From: Undibacterium sp049340185
GTDB taxonomy: Bacteria > Pseudomonadota > Gammaproteobacteria > Burkholderiales > Burkholderiaceae_D
Length of the DNA stretch: 64,000 bases
Assembly: GCF_049340185.1 (NCBI RefSeq)
Contig: NZ_JBMPPC010000001.1
Coordinates: forward strand, 558,001 to 622,000
Reading direction: 5' to 3'
Made by a program: the position numbers and the translations under genes. Shown here in pieces: positions 43,529-52,380 of this stretch; the stretch's first letter is position 1, and each line of letters begins with the position of its first letter. The notes below the pieces were generated by a model. It was not told the DNA's origin, searched no databases, and worked only from the letters and a program-made list of their open reading frames with translations.

Positions 43529-45004
43529 ATGAAAAATGGGACTGTTTTGTTTAATCGTTGTTTGCGTAGCTTTTTATATTGTCTTTGCGCCTTAACGTTT
43601 TTTGCTGATGATGCGAACGCGGTAGGCATAAAGGGTTTTAAGTGGGTAGTTGCACCTAACAATGGTGTATATGACAGTCCTATTTCCGCTTGTGCCTCGG
43701 AGGGACAGGCTGCATTTTCTGATGCAACTGCAATCTGGGGTTATTCGTGCGGAAAGGAAAAAGCTTCTGGCGGTTACCAAAAATATTTCGAAGCCTATCG
43801 AATGGGCGAGTGTTTTGACGGGTATTCAGCATATGGAAATCAATGTCGAAAAACCTGCGATTCTCCAGCGTTTAATTTTCCTGCTGACTCAGATTCTTGT
43901 GAGGTAAAGCCCACGTGTACTAATACTGAGGTGTATCAGTCTGCAACAAATTCTTGCATTCCTAAGACTTGTCCATCTCCGCAGGTTGTGAATCCTCAAA
44001 CTGGTTCATGCGTTGATACAGGACAGCAGGGGACGGGTAATTCTGGTGGTTCAGGCACTGGTACGGGCTCAAGCGGCAGCGGTTCTAGTGGGACTGGTTC
44101 CGGTAGTTCTAGTGGTTCAGGTTCAAGTGGTTCCGGCAACGGTTCTGGAGATAGTGGTTCAGGCACTGGTACGGGTTCAGGTACTAGCGGGAGCGGGTCG
44201 GGCAGTAGCGGTAGTGGCACTGGTTCTGGAAGCTCTGGAAGCGGTTCTGGTAGTTCCGGAACAGGCTCTGGTACTAGCGGCTCAGGTTCCGGCGATACTA
44301 ACGGCGGTAACGGTTCTGGGTCGGGTTCTGGCTCCAGTGGATCTGGTACTGGTTCGGGAAGTTCTGGTTCAGGTTCAGGAAGTTCCAGCAGTGGTTCGGG
44401 TTCTGGTAACAACGGCTCAGGTTCATCCAGTGGGTCTGGTGCTAATAATGGTTCCGCTGGTGCTAATACAGGCACAGGTACTAATGGCGGCAATGGCTCA
44501 AGCGGCAGCAATGGAAATAACGGAACAGGCACAACTACAGGAACTGGCGACAAAGCCGATGACGATTTCTGCAAGAAACATCCAGATTTGAACGTTTGCA
44601 GAAATTCAGAGGTAAGCGGCTCCTGCGGCAACATGACGTGTAATGGTGACGCCATAACTTGTCAAATTATGCGCACTCAGCAGACGAGGGATTGCGAGGA
44701 TCATGATGAAAATAACGAACTATATAAATATGGTAAGTCGCTTCTTGATGGTAATGACCCAAAAAAATCAGAGTTACCCGATAAAGATCACCCGCAGGAA
44801 ATTGAGGTTGGCAATATAGATGCTTCCGGCTTCGGTGGCGGTGGTGCATGTTTTACTGATAAGTCATTTGTTGTTATGGGTCATTCGATTACGCTGCCGC
44901 TGTCAAATATGTGTCAGTACCTTGAATGGCTTCGTTACGCAATTATGCTAATTGCTTCTATTGTTTCTTATCGCATCTTGTCTGGTGCAATTCTGAGGGA
45001 TTAA
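43529..45004 (+). CDS. Inovirus adsorption protein (pIII-like) with a long Gly/Ser linker
   Basis: A 491-residue minor coat protein. Domain order: signal peptide (about 1-31), Cys-rich N-terminal domain with repeated CTN/CPSP-type turns (about 30-160), a Gly/Ser/Thr-rich linker of about 175 residues (164-339), a Cys-rich C-terminal domain and a final membrane helix (LRYAIMLIASIVSYRILS). pIII proteins use glycine-rich linkers between receptor-binding domains. The ATG at 43529 follows GGATGGAG. The opposite strand of the linker forms a false Pro/Glu-rich ORF. Confidence 0.82.
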   Translation: MKNGTVLFNRCLRSFLYCLCALTFFADDANAVGIKGFKWVVAPNNGVYDSPISACASEGQAAFSDATAIWGYSCGKEKASGGYQKYFEAYRMGECFDGYSAYGNQCRKTCDSPAFNFPADSDSCEVKPTCTNTEVYQSATNSCIPKTCPSPQVVNPQTGSCVDTGQQGTGNSGGSGTGTGSSGSGSSGTGSGSSSGSGSSGSGNGSGDSGSGTGTGSGTSGSGSGSSGSGTGSGSSGSGSGSSGTGSGTSGSGSGDTNGGNGSGSGSGSSGSGTGSGSSGSGSGSSSSGSGSGNNGSGSSSGSGANNGSAGANTGTGTNGGNGSSGSNGNNGTGTTTGTGDKADDDFCKKHPDLNVCRNSEVSGSCGNMTCNGDAITCQIMRTQQTRDCEDHDENNELYKYGKSLLDGNDPKKSELPDKDHPQEIEVGNIDASGFGGGGACFTDKSFVVMGHSITLPLSNMCQYLEWLRYAIMLIASIVSYRILSGAILRD

Positions 45005-45007
45005 AAA

Positions 45008-45304
45008 ATGCCTTTTTTTATTGCGGCTTTTATGGGCGGCTTGGCCACCGTCATGGCTTCGCTTGTTGGTCGTGTTCTGCTGGCCCTAGGAATGAGCTAC
45101 GTGGTTTATAAAGGAGTCAACGTTGGTACTGACACATTAGTCCAGTACATTAAAACTTCCTATGGTTCTTTTTCTGGTGAAGTTGGCGGCTTGTTGACGT
45201 GGCTGTACGTAGATAAAGCGATCAGCATGATTATTTCAGCCACAACAACGGCACTCGCTATTAAAACAACTGGTGGTGCTGTCAAGAAGCTGGTGCTTAA
45301 ATGA
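45008..45304 (+). CDS. Minor coat protein, DUF2523 (pVI-like)
   Basis: A 98-residue hydrophobic protein with three membrane segments, recognised as DUF2523. It sits between the pIII-like and Zot genes, the usual place of gene VI, whose product caps the virion end with pIII. It overlaps the Zot gene by 4 bases. Confidence 0.8.
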   Translation: MPFFIAAFMGGLATVMASLVGRVLLALGMSYVVYKGVNVGTDTLVQYIKTSYGSFSGEVGGLLTWLYVDKAISMIISATTTALAIKTTGGAVKKLVLK

Positions 45305-46425
45305 TTACGCTAATCACCGGATTGCCAGGCAACGGCAAGACACTTTACGCGCTTAGCTACATAAAGGCGCAAGCTGAAAAGGAGGGAAGGGAGGTCTATT
45401 ACGCTGGCATTCCTGAGCTCACGTTGCCTTGGCATCAGATCGACGCTGAAAAGTGGTTTGAAGCTCCGTCAGGTTCCATTATCGTCATTGATGAATGCCA
45501 GACTTTATTTCGACCTCGTAGTATTTCAAAAGACGTTCCTGAGTTTGTGTCAAAGCTAGAGGTACATCGTCACAAGGGTCATGACGTGTATTTGATTACT
45601 CAGCACCCTATGTTGGTTGATACGGCTATACGCAGATTGGCTGGCAAGCATCTGCATTGTATTCGTACTTGGGGAGCGGAGCGCTCTACTATTTACGAGT
45701 TCCCAGCCGTCCGCGAAAATTGTGACAAAATTTCTGGGCGTAAGGACGCGATAAAACATTTTTGGAAGTTTGATAAAGCCGCTTTCGCTTACTATAAAAG
45801 CGCCGAAGTTCACACAGTAAAGCGAGAGATTCCAAAGAAAATTTACATACTGGTAGCCATCGTATTTATCATTGCCGCGTCATTGCTCTATGTTCGGAAC
45901 TTTACTAAAAAGCATAGCGAACCTGAGAAAATAGAAGAGCAGTCCTCGCTCACAAAATCTGTAAGCGGTTCAAATTTAGGAAAATCAGCAAGCTATAAAA
46001 ACGCACTTGAGGATGCAAAACAATACGTTTATCAAGAGACAGCGCGCATCGATGGACTGCCACACACCGCGCCTAAATATGACGAGATCACTAAACCTAC
46101 AAAAGCTCCTGTGCCTGCTGGATGCGTTGCGTCTAAAACGAAGTGCGGCTGCTGGACTCAGCAAGCTACTCCGATTCAAATGTCAGAGAATTTTTGTCGT
46201 GAGATAGTGAAAAACGGATATTTTCAGGACTTTGAGCCAGACGGTAAGCAAGAGAAAAAAGAGCTTAAGCCAGAAACTAAAGTCGCTCAGAATGACCAAA
46301 AAATACAAGTTCCGGAAAGCAACAGAATAACGGTGATGCCTTATACTCCACCGTCTAGGGCAAATGTTCAGTCAGGTGTCGCTGGCGAAAATCAAGCTGC
46401 CGCAATTCCAAGAGCTAAGTCATGA
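45301..46425 (+). CDS. zot: Zot-domain phage assembly ATPase (pI-like)
   Basis: A 374-residue inner-membrane protein of the Zonula-occludens-toxin family, which drives extrusion of filamentous phage. Walker A is GLPGNGKT (residues 7-14) and Walker B is SIIVIDECQ (59-67). A single membrane helix at about 181-198 separates the cytoplasmic ATPase from a periplasmic tail of about 175 residues containing a KCGCW motif. Zot toxicity should not be assumed; this is the phage morphogenesis function. No pIV secretin is found, so a host secretin is probably used. Confidence 0.92.
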   Translation: MITLITGLPGNGKTLYALSYIKAQAEKEGREVYYAGIPELTLPWHQIDAEKWFEAPSGSIIVIDECQTLFRPRSISKDVPEFVSKLEVHRHKGHDVYLITQHPMLVDTAIRRLAGKHLHCIRTWGAERSTIYEFPAVRENCDKISGRKDAIKHFWKFDKAAFAYYKSAEVHTVKREIPKKIYILVAIVFIIAASLLYVRNFTKKHSEPEKIEEQSSLTKSVSGSNLGKSASYKNALEDAKQYVYQETARIDGLPHTAPKYDEITKPTKAPVPAGCVASKTKCGCWTQQATPIQMSENFCREIVKNGYFQDFEPDGKQEKKELKPETKVAQNDQKIQVPESNRITVMPYTPPSRANVQSGVAGENQAAAIPRAKS

Positions 46426-46886
46426 AACAATTTAAATTATTTATACTATTATTTATATTATCGTTATCGGTTCAGGCTGGAACTGTGCATAGGTGCATTA
46501 ATCAATATTCGCAAACCAGTTACACAGACCGTGATTGTGAAGAGATGGGTTTAAAGTCTGTCGATACTATTTTGTCTCAGCAAGAAAAAGCGAAGCCCAC
46601 TTCATTAAAACGACCCTCCATTGCTCACCCTGCGCCTCCTTCTGGTCCCCTAGTTTGGAAAGATGTCTCATTAAAAAATGAACGCGCACCCAAAGACAGG
46701 GCTGAATTTATGGATATTTGGAGTGTGCCTGTACCTGTCGGTAAGTTCTACGGCTGGTTTGTTTTTGGCATGCCTATAGCTGGCTGCATCTTTTTGCTGG
46801 CTTATTTACTCATGCATGCATACGCACGCTTTTTTAAGCGTACAAGCGGCACCGAAGGGGCAAAATCTCCGACCTTGAATATGTAA
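46422..46886 (+). CDS. Secreted or membrane protein with a DUF4124-like N-terminus
   Basis: A 154-residue protein with a signal peptide (about 1-19), a short VHRCINQYSQTSYTDRDC segment like the DUF4124 motif (Cys, then Y-TD), a Pro-rich middle and a membrane helix (about 115-140). It overlaps the Zot gene by 4 bases, so it belongs to the same transcript. DUF4124 proteins are not a standard phage part; this may be cargo. Function unknown. Confidence 0.7.
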   Translation: MKQFKLFILLFILSLSVQAGTVHRCINQYSQTSYTDRDCEEMGLKSVDTILSQQEKAKPTSLKRPSIAHPAPPSGPLVWKDVSLKNERAPKDRAEFMDIWSVPVPVGKFYGWFVFGMPIAGCIFLLAYLLMHAYARFFKRTSGTEGAKSPTLNM

Positions 46887-46921
46887 GGGCTAGTGCGTCG
46901 TTTGCAGAAAATGTGCGGTTG

Positions 46922-46989
46922 TCGCGTCTCAACGCGATCAGAGGAGTTTTAGCGGGCATTCTGCAATGTTGCTTTGCTGCAATGCTTAA
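46922..46989 (+). other. Hairpins in the non-coding region after the phage late genes
   Basis: TCGCGT-CTCA-ACGCGA is a perfect stem (46922-46937). A second structure, with GCATT and AATGC arms, lies at about 46956-46985. Such structures may be origin or packaging signals. No gene is seen in 46887-47026. Confidence 0.4.
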
Positions 46990-47026
46990 ACTACAATAGC
47001 CGCCCACATGCAAAACGAGGTTTCTG

Positions 47027-47395
47027 TTGTTTTTTACGCAGTTAGAGTTATTTCCCAAAATTCGCATTTCTGATTCCGAAAAGAAGAATCTTCTTGATCA
47101 AATTCGCTCTCATTACTGGATTGTTCGTAATACTCGGAGCGATAAATTCGGTGGCGCACGCCGCCGAAAAGCTTATCGCGAAGTTGCTAAGATAAAAAAA
47201 TGCCTCCAAATTGGAGGCATCGAGAAGCGCGAGATTTTAGATTATTTAGCTTGTGTACGATCGCGGAATTGTCGCAAAAAAGGCTGTGTTTATTGCGCCT
47301 CTGATCGCCGTCCAAGTCACTACACTTGTTCCCCCGTCTATTTACCTAAGCTATTGTTTTGCTTGATTTATTTGTTTTATCAACTACAACTATAG
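47027..47395 (+). CDS. Hypothetical Lys/Arg/Cys-rich protein
   Basis: An open frame of 122 codons with a TTG start preceded by GAGG at 7 bases. The centre is basic (RSDKFGGARRRKAYREVAKIKK) and followed by CRKKGCVYC, a possible metal knuckle; the end is hydrophobic. I do not recognise a family. A perfect inverted repeat with a minus-strand T-tract (47194-47220) sits inside the frame, which reduces confidence. Confidence 0.4.
   Translation: MFFTQLELFPKIRISDSEKKNLLDQIRSHYWIVRNTRSDKFGGARRRKAYREVAKIKKCLQIGGIEKREILDYLACVRSRNCRKKGCVYCASDRRPSHYTCSPVYLPKLLFCLIYLFYQLQL
47194..47220 (-). terminator. Minus-strand intrinsic terminator inside a plus-strand frame
   Basis: Arms ATGCCTCCAA (47200-47209) and TTGGAGGCAT (47211-47220) pair perfectly. 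On the minus strand the stem is followed by seven T. It would stop transcription entering the phage from the right. Confidence 0.65.
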
Positions 47396-47402
47396 TGATT
47401 AC

Positions 47403-47458
47403 ATTTTTTACTAAATTTGTGCCGAATATGTAGTTTTTACTAAAGTTGTATCCAATAT
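47403..47458. repeat. Two direct repeats before tniA, probable transposon-end binding sites
   Basis: Two 27-base units (47403-47429 and 47432-47458) agree at most positions; both contain TTTTTACTAAA, then TTGT, then CC-AATAT. They are spaced 29 bases apart. TnsB/TniA transposases bind several such repeats at element ends. They lie 54 bases before the tniA start codon. Confidence 0.6.
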
Positions 47459-47511
47459 ATTTGTGCTTTTATTGAACCGATCTTTTCAAGTGTTTCCACC
47501 AAATAAAGATA

Positions 47512-49530
47512 ATGCAATCTGACATACAAATTGTAGTCGCTCGTCAAATAAAAGGACTCACAGACGATCCCAACTTCGATATTTCGTCTTGGCCATCTGT
47601 TGACGAGGGCGCTTTAGTACCTGAAATGGCGGAGTGTTTTTCAAAACGAAAAAGGGCAGTAATCCTTTATCTTGAGGGTGCTAGCGACAAACTAATTTTT
47701 GAAGAAACGGGAATTGGAAGAAAACAGACTTATAGACTCATTAGGGAGCGATGTATCCAAACCCATCCTGATGGTCGAGTTTATGGATGGAGAGGATTAA
47801 TTAAGCATCTCCGTATTAATGCTCCACATAGAAAGAAAAAAATTACAGTTAATAATTGGGGTGGAGGTGCAGTCGGCGCACTAAAAAGCACAATGGAAAA
47901 CTTTCCAGAATTGAGAGTTAAGTTCGAAAAAAGAGTTCTCAGTGCCGCCTCTGAAACGACTTTGTCGGAAGTGCGTCGTCCTCGAAAAGCCAACTGGAAA
48001 TGGTTAATTGATAAATTTCGAGAAGAGGGATTAGAGGTCAAAGGGGAGTGGCCATTTAATACCGCGCGCTTGGGTTATGGGTCAATTAGAAAATATATCG
48101 ATAGTATTTTAATGGGCAATCCTTACCTTGCGGCAAAAGCCATCGGAGGTAAGGATTTAGTAAAAAAATTAGCGGCTTCAGACGGCACAAACCGTCCAAA
48201 TCTTATTGCTTTCGACCGCGTAGAAGTTGATGCCCATAAATTGGATGGGCGGTTTTGCGTAATGATCCCCCAATTGGATGGCGACTATGAACCTAAAATT
48301 GTTCACCGATTATGGGTGGTGGTTATCTTAGAAGTCGTCTCACGCGCAGTTTTAGGTTATCAGTTCTCGATGGGAAAAGAAGTCAATAAAGAGGACGTAT
48401 TGAAAGCTATAAAATCCGCGCTTACCAAATGGTCGCCTAGAAAAGTAACCTTTAGCGAATGTTCTTATCACCCAGGCGCTGGTTTCCCTTCTTCGCACAA
48501 TGTACGTTTCCTAGGAGCTTGTTGGAATGAATTCAGTGTCGACGGGGCCCTAGCTAATACTTGCAATTCGGTTGCGGATCAAATAGCTCGGGTTGTTAAG
48601 GCAAAAATATTAGATCCGGACAATAGTTATTCAGTACGACGTACTAAGGATGATAGACCATTCATTGAAACTTTTTTTCGTACTGTAGGCAAAAACGGAT
48701 TGCAACGTTTGAACAACACGACAGGGGGAAAGCCATCTGATAAAAACGGGTATGACCCGGTGAAAATTGCCTTAACAAGTCAGTTTCAGATTGAATATGC
48801 TGAAGATCTTATAGATACATTAATTGCTAACTATAACGTAGCTCCCCACGGAATGCTTGGCTCTAGATCTCCACTTGCATATTTGGACTTTATAACAAGC
48901 AATAACAAAGTACCGATTCGCTACGCAGATCCAGGCGAAATTCAAAACCTCTTAAACACTCGAAAACTCGTTACTCTAAAAGGCGGTTTTTCAACTGGGA
49001 GGAGGCCATACGTTAATTTTTTTGGCGCTACTTATTCAGCAGATTGGCTCGACAATCAACAGCAATTAGTTGGACAAAAACTTTGGGCAAATAATTTTTT
49101 GGAAGACGACGCTCGCTTAATCAGAATTTCCAACAGGGATGGAGTAATTCTTGGGATTTTGCATGCACACCCCCCGTGGCATCAATCACCTCATAGTCTA
49201 CGAGTTCGCCGCGCTATTAATTCGCTGATCAGTAAAAAATTAATTCATTTCTCTGCAAACACAGACGTTATTGCGGAGTTGTGTACCTACGTGGAATCAC
49301 AATCAAATAAGAAATTTCCGATACATCCTGCTTATTTAGAATTAAGAGCAATCTTTCAACGCCAGGCTCAGTCAATTCCCAGTCAATTCGATTCCGGCCA
49401 GTTTAATATTTCCGACGAAATAAAAAACGAACATATCCCAACATCAAAGTCACTAGATACTCAAAAAAAAATATTTACGCCCAAAGTACAAGATGCTCTA
49501 CCTAGCCGCCGCAAGGCAATCCAAAAATAG
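47512..49530 (+). CDS. tniA: TniA/TnsB-like DDE transposase
   Basis: A 672-residue transposase. The N-terminal part holds a helix-turn-helix (KRAVILYLEGASDKLIFEETG, about 47-67). The RNase H-like core carries candidate catalytic residues D240 (RVEVD), D344 (FSVDGAL) and E386 (RPFIETFFR); the D-E spacing of 41 residues is larger than the usual 34-35. A Mu-type C-terminal beta-barrel (GATYSADWL region, about 495-540) and a Ser/Lys-rich tail follow. Length lies between Tn5053 TniA (about 560) and Tn7 TnsB (about 700). Base composition is more AT-rich than host genes. Confidence 0.88.
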   Translation: MQSDIQIVVARQIKGLTDDPNFDISSWPSVDEGALVPEMAECFSKRKRAVILYLEGASDKLIFEETGIGRKQTYRLIRERCIQTHPDGRVYGWRGLIKHLRINAPHRKKKITVNNWGGGAVGALKSTMENFPELRVKFEKRVLSAASETTLSEVRRPRKANWKWLIDKFREEGLEVKGEWPFNTARLGYGSIRKYIDSILMGNPYLAAKAIGGKDLVKKLAASDGTNRPNLIAFDRVEVDAHKLDGRFCVMIPQLDGDYEPKIVHRLWVVVILEVVSRAVLGYQFSMGKEVNKEDVLKAIKSALTKWSPRKVTFSECSYHPGAGFPSSHNVRFLGACWNEFSVDGALANTCNSVADQIARVVKAKILDPDNSYSVRRTKDDRPFIETFFRTVGKNGLQRLNNTTGGKPSDKNGYDPVKIALTSQFQIEYAEDLIDTLIANYNVAPHGMLGSRSPLAYLDFITSNNKVPIRYADPGEIQNLLNTRKLVTLKGGFSTGRRPYVNFFGATYSADWLDNQQQLVGQKLWANNFLEDDARLIRISNRDGVILGILHAHPPWHQSPHSLRVRRAINSLISKKLIHFSANTDVIAELCTYVESQSNKKFPIHPAYLELRAIFQRQAQSIPSQFDSGQFNISDEIKNEHIPTSKSLDTQKKIFTPKVQDALPSRRKAIQK

Positions 49531-49539
49531 GGACAAGTT

Positions 49540-50505
49540 ATGTATGAAATTCCACCAAAGAACCATCCTATACATACACAACAATACGCTATTTTCACAC
49601 CAGCTATTAATAGACTGATTGAACAGATCGGCTTGTGGATAGAACAGCAAAAAACCGGTGCTTACATATATGGACCATCTCGATTTGGAAAATCGAGAGC
49701 CGTTCAATATTTTCTGAGGGAAATGTTAATTGAAAGATTTGGAGCAAATGTTCCATTAGTAATACTAATCAGAAAAATGGTTCATAGCAGTCCAGGACCC
49801 TTTTATTCGGACATACTCCTTGCCTCCAACCAACCATACTGGAACTCAAAAAAAAGCCCTATAGAAAAACAAAACATGGCACTTGAGCTATTAATTGCAA
49901 TGGCAAAAAACGCAGGGATAAATTACGCAATATTGCTTATTGATGAGGCTCAAACAATGACACTTAAAGAGTGGGTGTGGTTGATATCACTACAAAATCT
50001 GTTTGACAGCAGTGGATATAGACTTTCAGTCATATCTATAGGCTCACACCAACTCGGCTATGAACACAAAATTCAAGCGTTATCAGGTAATGCCCATGTG
50101 AGCGCTAGGTTTTTTATTGATAGTGCCCGCTTTGTTGGATTAATAAATTCAGAAGAAGTGAGATATGTGCTTCTTGGTTATGACGAAGATTCTGAGTGGC
50201 CCGTTGACAGTGGGATTTCCTACACATCCGCTTTTGCGAACGCTGACTTTAGCCGAAACCGAAGGTTATCTGATTCCGCTGAGATTATTTGGAAGATATT
50301 CTTAGAATTTTTTCCAAATAAGTTTCCACTTAAATATGAGTTACCGATGTTACATTTGGCTCGTGCCGTTGAGAGTGTCTTAAAGAGAATATCAAAAGGA
50401 GCGGAGTGGAGTGAATGTACATCAGAAGAAAGCTGGCGTGACGCAATAAGAGAAACCGGGATTTCTGATTATTTGAGATTGATAAGTTCTAATTTGTCAC
50501 GTTGA
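49540..50505 (+). CDS. tniB: TniB/TnsC-like AAA+ ATPase
   Basis: A 321-residue ATPase that links target choice to the transposase. Walker A is GPSRFGKS (45-52) and Walker B is ILLIDEAQ (131-138); sensor-1 type residues follow in VISIGSHQ. It starts 9 bases after tniA. The fold matches TniB-like NTP-binding proteins of Tn5053-type elements and the TnsC family. The stop codon overlaps an alternative tniQ start. Confidence 0.86.
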   Translation: MYEIPPKNHPIHTQQYAIFTPAINRLIEQIGLWIEQQKTGAYIYGPSRFGKSRAVQYFLREMLIERFGANVPLVILIRKMVHSSPGPFYSDILLASNQPYWNSKKSPIEKQNMALELLIAMAKNAGINYAILLIDEAQTMTLKEWVWLISLQNLFDSSGYRLSVISIGSHQLGYEHKIQALSGNAHVSARFFIDSARFVGLINSEEVRYVLLGYDEDSEWPVDSGISYTSAFANADFSRNRRLSDSAEIIWKIFLEFFPNKFPLKYELPMLHLARAVESVLKRISKGAEWSECTSEESWRDAIRETGISDYLRLISSNLSR

Positions 50506-50507
50506 TA

Positions 50508-52340
50508 ATGACAATAAAAAATGAAGGTCAAAGATGTATTATTTCACTCTCTACCCCAATAGAAGAGCCTAATGAGCGGGTGAACTATGCGTGGGGAGAT
50601 TGGACGGTTCATGACTACCAATCTATGTGGCTAACAATGCATCAGTTAATACTTTTAAACAGGCCAACTAAAAAAGATTTCGTCAAAGATTTTTGTAATG
50701 AGTCTATAGCATCAAACTTTATTTCATTGGACTGGTTTAGTACCAACAATAAGGGAAAGTTGATTACTTCTGTAGATAAAAAGAAAATGGGACAACTTCT
50801 TGGGGTAAAGTTCAATCAATTATTGTTTAGTCATTTAAGCTTTTTTAGCCATTGGCAAGATCCCTTTTTTTATCCTCAATTACGCCATTGCATGTTGTGT
50901 TTAGATGCTGGATATCACACCGTTTTTCATTCGCTTAAAGCTTTAGATAAATGCCCAATACATAATGAGGAATTCGTTGATAAGTGCCTGTGTGGAAAAC
51001 CATTTTTAGACCGACTTGCAGGAAAATTTATTAGCTCACCTGGTGCATGTGAATGTGGAAAAATGCAGTTACTAGCGGTTTCAAATGCACGATCTCCAAC
51101 AATCAAAAATGAAGAAGTTGAAGTGTTTGATCAAATATCTTATTGGCTGGCGAAATGTAAGCATAGAGTATTTATTGCTAAGCCAGTAGCACGTTTGGGT
51201 GTAAAAACTAATGCAGACATGTGGAGAAATATATGCTATTGGTCAGAAATTGCACAAATCGCTATTCCGAAGATCTTAAGTCCACTGATCCATCAACCCT
51301 TCTTGCTTAAAAAAACAGAAAGTATAGTTTACGTATCAACAATTGTTCGAATTGAAACTCACCCTTTGAACCCGTCTAAAACCGAAAAAAAAAGACTGTC
51401 TTCAATTAAAAAACTGCCTTCAAATTATGGTTTAAAGTTACTTGAAAAGAGACCTCAAAATAACAAAAGTGTTTACAAGTCAATTTCCCGATATATTTTG
51501 AAGCATATTCTAGGTAATGTAAGAAAATGGATCTTTCTATTCTCCAGTTACGCTGATGCAGATTATATAGACTCAAAGATCCGAAAAAATGATATTGCTG
51601 CTAAATCCTTTGCCTTAATGCTTTTTTGGATGCACGTTGAGGAAAGAGTAAGTCTTCGAATTGGATTTAGATGGGACAGAAAGGAGCAATCGCTGAACGG
51701 ATTTGACTTACGCTTAAAGCTTGACAGAGAGGATCTTGTTAAGACTATGAAATTTACTGAGAGACACCACGTTGACTGGGTTATATCTCACGCCATATCT
51801 GAAATACTATGGTCGACATGGAAATCTTGCCTTTCAAAAGTTTATGAGATGACTACATTGAAAATTCTCATGTGGGGCGATCAAGTAATAGATGAAATTG
51901 GAATTGTTCAATGGTCCGCAGGGTATGGCTCTGATGAGCGACTTAGATTTCGTATTGAACGTCTTATTTTTCCTGATATACGCCCGCAACCTAGAGTCGA
52001 AAAATTTGAAAGATGTATTAGGTATAAATTATTGCAGGAAAAAATATCAGCACAGAAAATGGTGACTTTCAGCGTCCCTTGTTTAACAAGAGATGTTAAT
52101 GGTGTGTGGGTGACTGTTCCAGGAGAAAGTCCTTCTTTGGAACTAAAAAATTGTTGGCTGAAGCGAAGAAAGCTGTTTTTGCCATCGGGAATTGAAACGG
52201 TTAATTACTTTCTTTTTCCAGATCAATATGGTTATGTTGCAAGGTGTATTGATTTACCTATTGAATCTCGTGGATTGTCCTCAAAAGAAGCGATCAATCA
52301 GCTTAGAGATTCCGTTATTTTTTATAAAAGAATAAAGTAA
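50508..52340 (+). CDS. tniQ: TniQ/TnsD-like target-selection protein
   Basis: A protein of about 610 residues. A zinc-finger set near residues 128-165 (HCMLC, then GYHTVFHSLKALDKCPIHNEEF, then KCLCG) is the hallmark of TniQ, with another CECG near 181. It is much longer than plain TniQ (300-400 residues) and closer to TnsD (about 500), which binds a fixed chromosomal site. The ATG at 50508 is used; a TTG at 50502 overlaps the tniB stop. The gene is very AT-rich. Confidence 0.8.
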   Translation: MTIKNEGQRCIISLSTPIEEPNERVNYAWGDWTVHDYQSMWLTMHQLILLNRPTKKDFVKDFCNESIASNFISLDWFSTNNKGKLITSVDKKKMGQLLGVKFNQLLFSHLSFFSHWQDPFFYPQLRHCMLCLDAGYHTVFHSLKALDKCPIHNEEFVDKCLCGKPFLDRLAGKFISSPGACECGKMQLLAVSNARSPTIKNEEVEVFDQISYWLAKCKHRVFIAKPVARLGVKTNADMWRNICYWSEIAQIAIPKILSPLIHQPFLLKKTESIVYVSTIVRIETHPLNPSKTEKKRLSSIKKLPSNYGLKLLEKRPQNNKSVYKSISRYILKHILGNVRKWIFLFSSYADADYIDSKIRKNDIAAKSFALMLFWMHVEERVSLRIGFRWDRKEQSLNGFDLRLKLDREDLVKTMKFTERHHVDWVISHAISEILWSTWKSCLSKVYEMTTLKILMWGDQVIDEIGIVQWSAGYGSDERLRFRIERLIFPDIRPQPRVEKFERCIRYKLLQEKISAQKMVTFSVPCLTRDVNGVWVTVPGESPSLELKNCWLKRRKLFLPSGIETVNYFLFPDQYGYVARCIDLPIESRGLSSKEAINQLRDSVIFYKRIK

Positions 52341-52355
52341 TTCAAAGTATTCACA

Positions 52356-52380
52356 ATTGAGTACAAATTAATATTTAATG
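52356..52380. repeat. Candidate right-end repeat of the transposon
   Basis: ATTGAGTACAAATTAA resembles the reverse complement of the repeat at 47432 (ATTGGATACAACTTTA) at 12 of 16 positions, in the inverted orientation expected of a right end. It is 16 bases after the tniQ stop. The match is modest. Confidence 0.35.

Larger units (their letters stand above)
40256..47395 (+). mobile_element. Inovirus (filamentous phage) prophage
   Basis: Gene order matches integrated filamentous phages: divergent HTH regulator, small basic protein, replication initiator, ssDNA-binding protein, small membrane proteins, major coat with signal peptide, terminator, pIII-like adhesin, pVI-like DUF2523 protein, Zot/pI assembly ATPase. 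No integrase or transposase of its own is seen, so integration by host XerCD at a dif-like site is likely. The boundaries are approximate: the left is near a partial XerD-like arm at 40258, the right is before the repeats at 47403. Confidence 0.88.

Noticed and set aside
43996..44655. A 219-codon minus-strand frame rich in Pro, Glu and Leu
   Set aside because: It is the antisense of the Gly/Ser linker of the pIII-like gene; repeats without stops on one strand give an open frame on the other. No start context or homology.
47415..47447. Possible dif site at the right edge of the prophage
   Set aside because: About 17 of 28 positions match the E. coli dif, but the stretch is better explained by the two direct repeats before tniA.
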